Assembly (NCBI GenBank): GCA_001805085.1
Contig: MHEA01000034.1
Location: forward strand, 1 to 36,933
Origin: Nitrospirae bacterium GWC2_57_9
GTDB lineage: Bacteria > Nitrospirota > UBA9217
Length of the DNA stretch: 36,933 nucleotides
Direction: 5' to 3'
Below are positions 1-9,487 of the stretch, piece after piece. The notes beneath the pieces are model-generated. The model was not told the DNA's origin, made no database searches, and worked only from the letters and a program-made list of their open reading frames with translations. A program made the translations under genes and the position numbers. Every line of letters starts with the position of its first letter. Position 1 is the first letter of the stretch.

Positions 1-315
1 GTCAAAGGCATTGTCCCCGTAGGGACGGGATGCCCAGTCAATGGCGTTCTTGAGAACTCCCGGCATGGAGTAATTGTATTCCGGCGTCGCGATCAGGATG
101 CCATCGGCGGCCCTGATCTTCGTTTTGAACTCCTTGATCTTTGACGGGGGCAGCAGCTCCAGGTCCTGATTGAAGCCCGGAATACCGTCGAGGTCGAAGA
201 TCTCGAGTTCAACGCCTTTGGGCAGCAGTTCGAGGGCCGCCCGAAGCAAGGCTCTATTGTACGATTCTTTCCGCAAACTGCCTGCAAAACCCAGAATTCG
301 AAACGTCTTGGTCAT
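1..315 (-). CDS. NADPH-dependent FMN reductase family protein (3' end cut by window)
   Basis: This is the N-terminal 105 residues of a flavodoxin-fold reductase (SsuE/ChrR/YieF-like, PF03358), which uses NAD(P)H to reduce FMN, quinones or other small acceptors in the cytoplasm. The start reads MTKTFRILGFAGSLRKESYN; GSLRKxSxN is the FMN phosphate-binding loop. Near residues 78-96 is the family signature TPEYNYSMPGVLKNAIDWAS, which contacts the isoalloxazine ring. The ATG at 315 is chosen because AAGGAGG lies about 10 bases upstream. The gene follows sdhB on the same strand, 176 bases away, with a fold-back repeat between them, so co-transcription is uncertain. The C-terminal part lies outside the window, so the substrate class cannot be refined. 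Confidence 0.88.
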   Translation of the reverse strand, partial: MTKTFRILGFAGSLRKESYNRALLRAALELLPKGVELEIFDLDGIPGFNQDLELLPPSKIKEFKTKIRAADGILIATPEYNYSMPGVLKNAIDWASRPYGDNAFD

Positions 316-406
316 GGTGTGGGTACCTCCTTGTTGGTTATATTGACCATCCGTGCCTTTTAAATCCCGGCCTGACCTTTTCGACACGGAAACGAGATGA
401 CAACAG

Positions 407-489
407 CTGATAAAAGCGGATAAAGAACTATAACTATACTGTTCAAAGTCTTTTCATGCTTCTTCATAGCCGTTATCCGCCGTTATCAG
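407..489. repeat. Fold-back repeat, CTGATAA..GCGGATAA arms
   Basis: Two 17-base arms face each other: 407-423 (CTGATAAAAGCGGATAA) and the inverse complement at 473-489, matching at 15 of 17 positions. About 49 AT-rich bases separate them. The right arm ends two bases before the stop codon of sdhB, so this may act as its 3' hairpin or be a small mobile repeat. No ORF lies inside. Confidence 0.6.
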
Positions 490-491
490 TG

Positions 492-1235
492 TCAAAGGTT
501 TCCTTTCGCCTTGATGAACTCCCGGTACAGCTTCGCAATGAAGCGGACCTTGATCCCCTTGGGGCAGACCGCTTCGCATTCATAATGGTTGCTGCAGTTG
601 CCGAAGCCCTGTTTCAACATCTCTTCGGTCATGACACAGACCCTGCTGCCCGCCTCGATCCGCCCCTGAGGCAGCATGGCAAGGTGGGAGACCTTGGCCG
701 CGGTGAACAGCATGGCCGAGCCGTTCGGGCAGGCAGCGATGCAGGCTCCGCATCCGATGCATTCGGCAGCATCCATGGCTGCATCGGCATCGCGCTTCGC
801 TATCAGGACCGCGTTGCCGTCAGGTACGCCTCCGGTATGCACCGAAATGTATCCGCCCGATTCGATGATCTTCTCCATGGCTGTCCTGTCCACGATCAGG
901 TCCTTGATGACCGGGAAGGCCCGGGCACGGAAGGGTTCTATATAGAGAGTATCGCCGTCCTTGAAGTGCCGCATGTGCAGCTGGCAGACCGTCGTTTTCT
1001 TTCTCGGTCCGTGGGCCACGCCGTTCACGACCTGGCCGCACATGCCGCAGATGCCTTCCCGGCAGTCACTGTCGAAGGAGATCGGGTCGTCGCCTTTCTT
1101 GACCAACCCCTCGTTCACGATGTCCAGCATTTCGAGAAAGGACACGTCCCGGGAGATGTCCCTGGCCTCGTATTGGACGAGACGGCCCTTGTCGTTTCGG
1201 TCCTCCTGGCGCCAGACGTATAATGTTAGATTCAT
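492..1235 (-). CDS. sdhB: Succinate dehydrogenase/fumarate reductase iron-sulfur subunit
   Basis: A 247-residue subunit that carries electrons from the flavoprotein to the membrane quinone site through three Fe-S clusters. The N-terminal plant-type ferredoxin domain shows DSDCREGICGMCGQ and a later TTVCQL cysteine for [2Fe-2S]. The C-terminal domain has CIGCGACIAACPNG and then a GNCSNHYECEAVCPKGI stretch for the [4Fe-4S] and [3Fe-4S] centres. The ATG at 1235 (MNLTLYVWRQ) is preferred over an upstream in-frame ATG at 1304, because residues before it are encoded by the intergenic repeat and have no family counterpart; GAAAGG lies just upstream. It is the third gene of sdhC-sdhA-sdhB. The sequence alone does not separate succinate oxidation from fumarate reduction. 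Confidence 0.95.
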   Translation of the reverse strand: MNLTLYVWRQEDRNDKGRLVQYEARDISRDVSFLEMLDIVNEGLVKKGDDPISFDSDCREGICGMCGQVVNGVAHGPRKKTTVCQLHMRHFKDGDTLYIEPFRARAFPVIKDLIVDRTAMEKIIESGGYISVHTGGVPDGNAVLIAKRDADAAMDAAECIGCGACIAACPNGSAMLFTAAKVSHLAMLPQGRIEAGSRVCVMTEEMLKQGFGNCSNHYECEAVCPKGIKVRFIAKLYREFIKAKGNL

Positions 1236-1249
1236 GGAACAACCTTTCA

Positions 1250-1370
1250 AATTCCAAATGGCAAATTCCAAGCTCCAAATAATATCCAAGCACCAATGAT
1301 CCAAGTTTAGAAATTGGAATTTCGAGCTTGGTGCTTATTTGGAATTTAGTGCTTGTTATTTGTTGCTAGT
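1250..1370. repeat. AT-rich intergenic fold-back repeat (copy 1)
   Basis: The sdhA-sdhB gap is built from short words such as AAATTCCAAGCTCCAAAT and, in opposite orientation, ATTTCGAGCTTGGTGCTTAT and TTTGGAATTTAGTGCTTG. The two halves can fold back on each other. The same words recur at five other junctions in the window (3290-3427, 4104-4159, 12664-12745, 13980-14158, 24580-24700). Confidence 0.65.
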
Positions 1371-1374
1371 TTTA

Positions 1375-3288
<1,914 letters not shown>

Positions 3289-3289
3289 G

Positions 3290-3427
3290 CCTTAGCACCA
3301 AATTCCAAATTGCAAGCACCAAAATCCAAATAAATACCAATTTCCAAAAAACAAAATGGGAAACGTTTTGAATTTGACAGTTGAGATTTAGAAATTATTT
3401 GAGATTTGGGATTTGAACTTTGGAATT
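3290..3427. repeat. AT-rich intergenic fold-back repeat (copy 2)
   Basis: The sdhC-sdhA gap holds CACCAAATTCCAAATTG, GCACCAAAATCCAAATAAA and, inverted, ATTTGAGATTTGGGATTTG and CTTTGGAATTTCATTTT. This is the same word family as the repeat between sdhA and sdhB. Confidence 0.6.
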
Positions 3428-4099
3428 TCATTTTAAGATTCCCATTAAAATGCTGACCGGTATTGCTGCGTACATCAGGAACAGCACGACCGATATCGCC
3501 ATCCCGGTCCTTACCACGACCGGCAGCGTCCTGTCATTGTTCAACCCTTCCGTCTGGATGGAACTCTCTATTCCGTGATACAAATGAAGCCCCAATCCGA
3601 GCACGCCTACGACGTACAAGGCTGCGATCCCGGCGCGCTGAAAGCTCCCGACCACCATCGTCAGCACATCGGGCCGGCCAAGCGCATCGGGATGAGCGGT
3701 CGCCGCAATGCCGGGTTCGATCACCTGGAAGGTGAAGTGCAGGAGGTGGAATATCAGGAAGAGAGCGATGAGCAGTCCGCTCCAGACCATGGTCCTTCCG
3801 GCAAGGGATGCGCTGCGGTAGCGCGTCAGGGCGTAGGTTTCCGGCTTTGCTTTTCTGTTCTCCAGTTTCAATATGATGCCGTACCAGGTGTGGAGGAAGA
3901 CGGAAATGAGGAGGAGCGTCCGGGAAGACCAGAGAATGATGGTATAAGGCCAGTGGCGCAGGCCTTCGGCATAGGCATTGATGGCCCCGGCGAAGATGGT
4001 GTAATTGCCGAGAACATGGGCGATGACGTAGAGGATCATGAACTGGCCGGTCACGGCCATCATGAGCTTTCGTCCGACTGTGGAAGTGGGTAGCAGCAA
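3428..4099 (-). CDS. sdhC: Succinate dehydrogenase di-heme cytochrome b membrane subunit
   Basis: A 223-residue integral membrane protein that anchors SdhAB and passes electrons to menaquinone. Five hydrophobic segments are visible, roughly at residues 15-37, 55-78, 103-127, 152-175 and 196-220. Histidines placed as heme ligands of the b558 family occur at IAHVLGN, FLHTWYG, FHLLHFT and LHLYHGIESS. A single large anchor with these histidines is the type-B arrangement, so no separate sdhD is expected. The start is a TTG at 4099, preceded by AAGGGTT; no ATG precedes the conserved first helix (GRKLMMAVTG). First gene of the sdhCAB set, 60 bases downstream of fumC. Confidence 0.93.
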   Translation of the reverse strand: MLLPTSTVGRKLMMAVTGQFMILYVIAHVLGNYTIFAGAINAYAEGLRHWPYTIILWSSRTLLLISVFLHTWYGIILKLENRKAKPETYALTRYRSASLAGRTMVWSGLLIALFLIFHLLHFTFQVIEPGIAATAHPDALGRPDVLTMVVGSFQRAGIAALYVVGVLGLGLHLYHGIESSIQTEGLNNDRTLPVVVRTGMAISVVLFLMYAAIPVSILMGILK

Positions 4100-4103
4100 T
4101 TTT

Positions 4104-4159
4104 TTAACCCTTGAGAATAAATTCGAAATTGAAATTGTTTCGGATTTAGAAATTTGTGC
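4104..4159. repeat. Partial AT-rich intergenic repeat (copy 3)
   Basis: A short gap between fumC and sdhC carries AAATTCGAAATTG, GTTTCGGATTTAG and AAATTTGTGCTC, a reduced version of the word family seen at the other junctions. Confidence 0.4.
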
Positions 4160-5563
4160 TCAGGATTTGCCGTCCTCTCCGATTCCGCCCTCAGTCATTT
4201 TCCTCGGGTCGAGCAGCTTGTCCAGTTCGTCCCTCGACAGGCCCGTCATCTCCGCGGCAACGTCCTTGAGCGACCGGCCTTCGGCGTAGGCCCTCTTTGC
4301 GATCCGGGCGGCCTTGTCATAGCCGATCACGGGGTTGAGCGCCGTGACCAGGATCGGGTTCCTGTCCAGCAGCGCCGTGATGCGTTCCTTGTTCACGGTG
4401 AACCCTGCTATGGCCCTATCGGCAAGCAGACGCGCGGCATTCCCCAGGATCGTGATGGACTGGAGCAGGTTGTGGCCGATCACGGGCAGCATCACATTCA
4501 GTTGAAAGTTCCCCTGCTGGTTCGCGACCGTGATAGCTGCGTCGTTCCCGGTCACCTGGGCAGCGACCATCATCATCATTTCGCACATGACCGGGTTCAC
4601 TTTCCCGGGCATGATGCTTGATCCGGGCTGGAGCGAGGGCAGCGCGACTTCGCCCAGGCCCGCGATCGGTCCGCTGTTCATCCAGCGCAGATCGTTCGCC
4701 ATCTTCATGAACGATGAGGCGGTGGCTTTCAACTGCCCCGAAAGCTCGACGGCGGCATCCATCACCGCCTGGGCCGCAAAGTGGTTGTCCGCTTCGACAA
4801 AGGGCAGCTTCGTGCGTCCGGCAAGCCTGCTTGCCACGATCCTTCCGAAGTCTTTTGCGGCATTGATGCCGGTGCCGACGGCGGTCCCGCCGATGGCGAG
4901 TTTGGCAAGACGCGGCAGGCTCGACTCGATCCGTTCGACGGCCTGCTGCGCCTGGTATGCCCATCCGCCGATCTCCTGGCCCAGCGTGACCGGCATGGCG
5001 TCCATCAGGTGCGTGCGGCCTGTTTTGACTATATCATGGAACTCCGCCGCACGTTTTTTTAGCATATCCTGAAGGTGTTTAAACGCGGGGATAAGGACTT
5101 CCGTTACCTCGATATAGGCGCTTACATGGATCGTGGCGGGGATCACATCGTTCGAGGACTGGCCCATGTTAACATGATTGTTCGGATGGACCCCGGCGTT
5201 CCGATCCAGGAGGAGCTGGTTGGCGCGGTTCGCGATAACCTCATTGGCATTCATGTTCGTCGAGGTGCCGGACCCGGTCTGGAAGATATCGAGCGGGAAC
5301 TGGTCGTCCCATTTGCCGTCGGCAACTTCCAGTGCCGCCTGGTGGATCGCCTGGGCGATCGTCGCATCGAGCAGTCCCAGCCCCGCGTTGACCTCTGCGG
5401 CAACGGCCTTGATCAGGCCCAGCGCGCGGATGAAGGACCGGGGAAAACGGATGCCGCTCACGGGAAAGTTCTCCACGGCGCGCTGCGTCTGTGCCCCGTA
5501 CAAGGCATCGGCCGGGACCTTGATCTCTCCGAGGGAATCTTTTTCGATACGGAAGTTTTCCAT
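4160..5563 (-). CDS. fumC: Class II fumarate hydratase
   Basis: A 467-residue, oxygen-stable, iron-free fumarase that hydrates fumarate to malate. Family signatures are clear: GSGTSTNMNANEVIANRA near residue 97, MGQSSNDVIPATIH near 132, KTGRTHLMDAMPVTLGQE near 181, and GSSIMPGKVNPVMCEMM near 313, the mobile loop with the catalytic serine. Length matches E. coli FumC. Start ATG at 5563 (MENFRIEKDSLGEIKVP) agrees with the family N-terminus, although no clear ribosome site is seen. It leads the leftward fumC-sdhCAB run, pairing succinate oxidation with the next TCA step. A large inverted repeat lies in the divergent upstream region. Confidence 0.96.
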   Translation of the reverse strand: MENFRIEKDSLGEIKVPADALYGAQTQRAVENFPVSGIRFPRSFIRALGLIKAVAAEVNAGLGLLDATIAQAIHQAALEVADGKWDDQFPLDIFQTGSGTSTNMNANEVIANRANQLLLDRNAGVHPNNHVNMGQSSNDVIPATIHVSAYIEVTEVLIPAFKHLQDMLKKRAAEFHDIVKTGRTHLMDAMPVTLGQEIGGWAYQAQQAVERIESSLPRLAKLAIGGTAVGTGINAAKDFGRIVASRLAGRTKLPFVEADNHFAAQAVMDAAVELSGQLKATASSFMKMANDLRWMNSGPIAGLGEVALPSLQPGSSIMPGKVNPVMCEMMMMVAAQVTGNDAAITVANQQGNFQLNVMLPVIGHNLLQSITILGNAARLLADRAIAGFTVNKERITALLDRNPILVTALNPVIGYDKAARIAKRAYAEGRSLKDVAAEMTGLSRDELDKLLDPRKMTEGGIGEDGKS

Positions 5564-5614
5564 AGTATTAAGAATAACGAACGGGCCCCAGGGCAGAATC
5601 TTCTTTAAAATGAT

Positions 5615-5703
5615 ATGTCATCCCCGAATGCCTCTATCGGGGATATGGTTTTCTCACAGTCAACGATGAACCATATTCCCGATGAAAACTTCGGGAATGA
5701 CAT
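5615..5703. repeat. Composite inverted repeat with two nested hairpins
   Basis: Arm 5615-5650 (starting ATGTCATCCCCGAA and ending ATCGGGGATATGGTT) is inversely repeated at 5669-5703. Each arm is itself a hairpin: CCCCGA/TCGGGG in the left one and TCCCGA/TCGGGA in the right one. It lies between divergent fumC and the malic enzyme gene. The form resembles a MITE-like element rather than a simple terminator. Confidence 0.65.
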
Positions 5704-5850
5704 ACAATAGGGCGAATATAGCCTCAATTATACCTGCTCTCTTTCCGGTTTGCATCGTCTTTTTTAAAGAAAGAAGACCTATTCAGGCGCGGCAATCCAT
5801 TGACCAAAGCAGGAATAGACCTTATAATAATGAAAGCAAAGGAGCACACA

Positions 5851-7275
5851 ATGAACAACCCCGTCAAATACGTCTGCAACCCCAGCCCCAGCTACAGCAT
5901 AACCATCCGGGCAGAGATCGAGAACCGGATCGGCATGTTCGCGAAGATCGCCACGGCGATCAGCAGCGCCGGCGGCGATATGGGGGCTGTGGACATCGTG
6001 CGCGTGGAGAAGGGCAAGATCGTCCGGGACATCACGGCGAACGCCCGCGACGAAGACCATGAAAAGGCCATAGTCCGCGCGATCAGGACGGTATCGGGGG
6101 TGAAGGTACTGCGCGTGATGGACAGAACCTTTACCGCGCACGAGGGCGGAAAGATCGAAATAAGGAGCAAGTTGCCGGTGCGGGACAGCACGGACCTCTC
6201 CAAGGTGTATACTCCCGGCGTGGCCCGGGTCTGCATGGACATCCATCAGAACAAACAGCATGCCTACCGCTACACGATCAAGGGCAATGCCGTGGCAGTG
6301 GTGTCCGACGGCACGGCCGTCCTCGGCCTGGGGAATATCGGACCGGAAGCGGCGCTGCCGGTCATGGAGGGCAAGGCGATGATCTTCAAGGAGTTCGCCG
6401 GGATCGATGCTTTTCCGATAGTGCTTTCCACCACGAACGTGGACGAGATCGTGGCCGCGGTCAAGGCGATCTCGCCCGGCCTGGGCGGGATCAACCTGGA
6501 GGACATCTCGGCCCCACGCTGCTTCGAGGTGGAGGCGCGGCTCAGGAAACTGCTGGATATCCCGGTGTTCCATGACGATCAGCACGGGACGGCCGTGGTC
6601 GTCCTGGCGGCTCTCATCAATGTTGCCCGGCTGATGAAACGGGACCTGAAAAAATTCAAATGCGTGGTGGTTGGCGCCGGAGCGGCAGGGTCGGCCATAA
6701 CAAGGATGCTCCTGTCCTCGGGGGTCAGGGACATCGTCGTTTGCGACCGCAAGGGCATCCTTTCCCCAGGGCTGAAGGGAGCGGGGAACGCGAACAAGCG
6801 CGAGCTGGCGAGATTGACGAACCCGCGCAAGGTCAAAGGCGGCATACCGGAGGCGATGAAGGGGGCCGAGGTGTTCATCGGCGTATCAGGCCCGAACGTG
6901 ATCACCGGCGACGACGTCCGGAAAATGGCCGACGATCGCATCGTCTTCGCCCTCGCCAATCCCAATTCCGAGATCGCGCCCGAGGAGGCGCTGCCCCTGG
7001 TCCGGATCATGGCAACCGGCCGGTCCGACTATCCGAACCAGATCAACAACATGCTCTGCTTTCCCGGCCTGTTCCGGGGCCTGCTCGACGTGAAGGCGAC
7101 CGGCGTGAACGAAGCGGTGAAGCTCGCGGCCGCCCGCGCGATCGCGCATTGCGTGGACAAAGAAGAACTGCACGAGGACTATATCATTCCGAGCATTTTC
7201 GATCGGAAGGTGGTAGCGTCGGTGGCCGATGCCGTTGCCGAAGCGGCGCGGAAGACGGGACTGGCCAGGAAGTAG
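5851..7275 (+). CDS. NAD(P)-dependent malic enzyme with N-terminal ACT domain
   Basis: A 474-residue enzyme that oxidatively decarboxylates malate to pyruvate. Residues about 10-90 form an ACT domain (SITIRAEIENRIGMFAKIAT), a small-molecule regulatory module found on some bacterial malic enzymes. The catalytic part follows: VYTPGVARVCMDI, IKGNAVAVVSDGTAVLGLGN (with the general-base lysine region), FHDDQHGTAVV with metal-binding acidic residues, and the Rossmann motif VVGAGAAGSAITRML. FALANPNSEIAPEEA is also typical. ATG at 5851 is chosen over upstream in-frame starts because AAAGGAG lies six bases before it. With glutamate dehydrogenase next on the same strand, it links TCA malate to pyruvate. 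Cofactor choice (NAD or NADP) cannot be read with confidence. Confidence 0.94.
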   Translation: MNNPVKYVCNPSPSYSITIRAEIENRIGMFAKIATAISSAGGDMGAVDIVRVEKGKIVRDITANARDEDHEKAIVRAIRTVSGVKVLRVMDRTFTAHEGGKIEIRSKLPVRDSTDLSKVYTPGVARVCMDIHQNKQHAYRYTIKGNAVAVVSDGTAVLGLGNIGPEAALPVMEGKAMIFKEFAGIDAFPIVLSTTNVDEIVAAVKAISPGLGGINLEDISAPRCFEVEARLRKLLDIPVFHDDQHGTAVVVLAALINVARLMKRDLKKFKCVVVGAGAAGSAITRMLLSSGVRDIVVCDRKGILSPGLKGAGNANKRELARLTNPRKVKGGIPEAMKGAEVFIGVSGPNVITGDDVRKMADDRIVFALANPNSEIAPEEALPLVRIMATGRSDYPNQINNMLCFPGLFRGLLDVKATGVNEAVKLAAARAIAHCVDKEELHEDYIIPSIFDRKVVASVADAVAEAARKTGLARK

Positions 7276-7402
7276 CGAGTTCGGAGTGAGGAGTTCGGAG
7301 TGAGAGGCGAAGCGAAAGCCCCGGTACTTAGTTCGGTAGCTTTGAGATAAGCTGGGAGTAGCGGAATTTTTTCTCCCAACGAAGAACTCCCAACTCGTTA
7401 CG
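7276..7402. repeat. GAGTTCGGAGTG direct repeats and partial inverse
   Basis: Immediately after the malic enzyme stop, GAGTTCGGAGTGAG occurs twice in tandem, and AGAACTCCCAACTCGTTA lies near the end of the gap in roughly inverse sense. A version of the GAGTTCGGAGTG word recurs after the GroES-like gene and after the aldehyde dehydrogenase. Confidence 0.5.
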
Positions 7403-7418
7403 GCTTTAAAGGAGAACC

Positions 7419-8690
7419 ATGAACCGCAACCACGAACGGCTCCACCGCGACGAGAAAGACCTCCGCAGCCTGGCCATGACGGAGTTGCAGAATATCTATG
7501 CCGGTCTCGGCCTCACCCGGGAAGAGCTCGATCTGCTGTCCCTGCCCCGCCGTTCCTTCACTGTCAGTTTTCCCGTAAAGATGACCTCGGGCAGGACACA
7601 GATGTACACGGGCTACCGCGTGCAGCACAACGACGCCCGGGGCCCGGCCAAGGGGGGGATCCGCTTCCACCACGAGCTGGATGAAGAGCACGCCACGGAG
7701 CTTGCGCTCCTGATGGCGCTCAAATGCGCGGTCGTGAACATCCCCTTCGGCGGCGCCAAGGGCGGAGTTGCCGTCAACCCGCTGGAGCTTTCGCGCATCG
7801 ATCTCGAGAACGTCACCCGTGGCTACATCAGGGCCATCGCGGACCATATCGGTCCCTTTAAGGACATTCCCGCGCCCGATGTCTATACCGATGAGCAGAT
7901 CATGGCCTGGATCCTGGACGAGTACGAACGGATCAAACGGGAGCATGTTCCCGCCGTGGTCACGGGCAAGCCTCCGGAACTGGGAGGCATTGCCGTGCGC
8001 CGGTACTCCACCGCGCTGGGCGGCGTTCATGTGCTGGAGCAGGCCTTGAAAGAGCGGGGAATGGCCGGCTCCGGTCTGCGGGTGGCGGTACAGGGGTTCG
8101 GCAATGTGGGGGAGCATACCGCGCGCATCCTGCATGAACGGGGGTACCGGGTCGTTGCCGTGAGCGATGTGAATGGAGGCATCCAGGACCCTGCAGGTCT
8201 CGATATCCCTGCGGTGAGGAAACACCGCGATGCCGCAGGAAGCGTTGCCGGGTATGCCGGCGCCAGGGCGATCACCAACGCCGGGCTGCTTGCTGCCGAA
8301 TGCGACGTGCTTATCCCCGCGGCTCTCTCCAACCAGGTCGACAAGAGCAATGCCCGCGAGGTGAAGGCAACGGTCGTGCTTGAAATGGCAAACGCGCCGC
8401 TCACGGCCGAGGCCGACGAGATCCTGTTCCACAGGGACGTGACGGTCATTCCCGATATCCTGGCCAATGCCGGCGGAGTGGTCGTCAGCTACTTCGAATG
8501 GAGCCAGAACCTGAGCAACGATACCTGGCCGGAAGACAAAGTGCTGGCCCGGCTCGCCCTGACCATGGCAGCGGCCTATGCCGATGTGCTCGCCCTGTGC
8601 AGCAACGGCCGGTGCCGGATGCGTCAGGCGGCTTATGAGCTCGCGGTCAAGCGGATCCTGCAGGCAGAGCGCCTGCGCGGCAATCTGTAA
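7419..8690 (+). CDS. gdhA: Glutamate dehydrogenase (Glu/Leu/Phe/Val dehydrogenase family)
   Basis: A 423-residue enzyme that interconverts glutamate with 2-oxoglutarate plus ammonium. The substrate-binding part has GPAKGGIRFHHELDEEHATE and the catalytic lysine motif PFGGAKGGVAVNP; APDVYTDEQIMAWILDEY follows. The nucleotide fold begins at VAVQGFGNVGEHTARIL near residue 220. The length and the LPRRSFTVSFPVKM N-terminus match the hexameric NAD(P) enzymes of the Glu/Leu/Phe/Val group. AAAGGAGAACC directly precedes the ATG. It shares direction with the malic enzyme 143 bases upstream. It would supply or drain 2-oxoglutarate beside the TCA genes. Leucine dehydrogenase is a less likely alternative given the length. 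Confidence 0.92.
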   Translation: MNRNHERLHRDEKDLRSLAMTELQNIYAGLGLTREELDLLSLPRRSFTVSFPVKMTSGRTQMYTGYRVQHNDARGPAKGGIRFHHELDEEHATELALLMALKCAVVNIPFGGAKGGVAVNPLELSRIDLENVTRGYIRAIADHIGPFKDIPAPDVYTDEQIMAWILDEYERIKREHVPAVVTGKPPELGGIAVRRYSTALGGVHVLEQALKERGMAGSGLRVAVQGFGNVGEHTARILHERGYRVVAVSDVNGGIQDPAGLDIPAVRKHRDAAGSVAGYAGARAITNAGLLAAECDVLIPAALSNQVDKSNAREVKATVVLEMANAPLTAEADEILFHRDVTVIPDILANAGGVVVSYFEWSQNLSNDTWPEDKVLARLALTMAAAYADVLALCSNGRCRMRQAAYELAVKRILQAERLRGNL

Positions 8691-8963
8691 GCAAACTTTT
8701 CTGTTCACCATCATTTCCAAGCTTTGACACAGAAAAAAGCCGATAAAATATGATTTTCACGGATAGCAGGTCGCCCTTATCAGGTGTAAAGTTCTTCCGG
8801 TTTGTCTTCTTCATCTCAACTAAAATCGCATTTCTCGGAAATACGACAAGCTTTCTTTCTGCTACTCCCGTCGAACGTGCTCTTCACGGTAATTGTTATA
8901 ATTAATCATACGAGCTTCCCTCAGAATCACCTGCTGTCGTAATGCAACCAGAAGGAGGTGCTC

Positions 8964-9308
8964 ATGAAGGATTACCTTGGCGAGAAAGGTTTGTGCATCG
9001 TATGCAAAGAGTCGATGACCACGATCAGCGCCGATGTCGAGGGAGGAACGAAGCTCTTCGTCTGCGAAAAATGCCTGGAAACGACAAAGCAGAACTTTAT
9101 CTGGATCTGCATGGGGTGCGGCAATGTGTACATCCGGCCGAAGGCGATCGTGCTCAAGAAACTGTCCGACTCTCATCTGAAGAAGGCTTATCAGGCGTGC
9201 GAGGATCTGCAGCTCATCCAGGGACTCGACCGCTGCATCGAATGCGATCCGGAAGGCATCATGGAGGCGGTCGCAGCGGCGAAGAGCGAGAAGGGAGGTC
9301 ACTGTTAA
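8964..9308 (+). CDS. Small protein with four CxxC pairs, function unknown
   Basis: A 114-residue soluble protein not assigned to a named family. It holds four CxxC pairs: C11/C14, C34/C37, C49/C52 and C91/C94, plus single cysteines at 79 and at the very C-terminus. The first three pairs are spaced like paired zinc ribbons (LCIVCKE, FVCEKCLE, WICMGCGN). The fourth pair sits in RCIECDPEG near the C-terminus. There is no signal peptide or membrane segment. The ATG at 8964 is preferred, with a strong GGAGG five bases upstream; a GTG six bases earlier overlaps the ribosome site. It could bind zinc or an Fe-S cluster; the sequence does not settle which. It stands alone between gdhA and the PLD-like gene. 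Confidence 0.8.
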   Translation: MKDYLGEKGLCIVCKESMTTISADVEGGTKLFVCEKCLETTKQNFIWICMGCGNVYIRPKAIVLKKLSDSHLKKAYQACEDLQLIQGLDRCIECDPEGIMEAVAAAKSEKGGHC

Positions 9309-9420
9309 ACGTCCCCGTCTCCGGACCGGGCGTGCGGTATGGGATCAAAGAACGGGATCGCGCAGGCCGGAAGTCATTCGACCCTTGATCGCACAGCCGA
9401 AAAAACCCGTCAATTTTTGG

Positions 9421-9450
9421 TTGCCTTTATGCCTCATTTTCCTCTATAGT
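9421..9450 (+). promoter_or_regulatory. Candidate sigma70 promoter for the PLD-like gene
   Basis: TTGCCT (9421-9426) and TATAGT (9445-9450) are separated by 18 bases, 38 bases before the ATG of the next gene. They match the -35 and -10 consensus at four and five of six positions. Recognised by eye only. Confidence 0.35.
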
Positions 9451-9487
9451 CGGGAGTGGAAGAAGAACATCCCCGGAAGGAGAGAAG

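Noticed and set aside
7398..8720. A 440-codon open frame on the minus strand
   Set aside because: It is the antisense of glutamate dehydrogenase, a GC-driven shadow with no motif.
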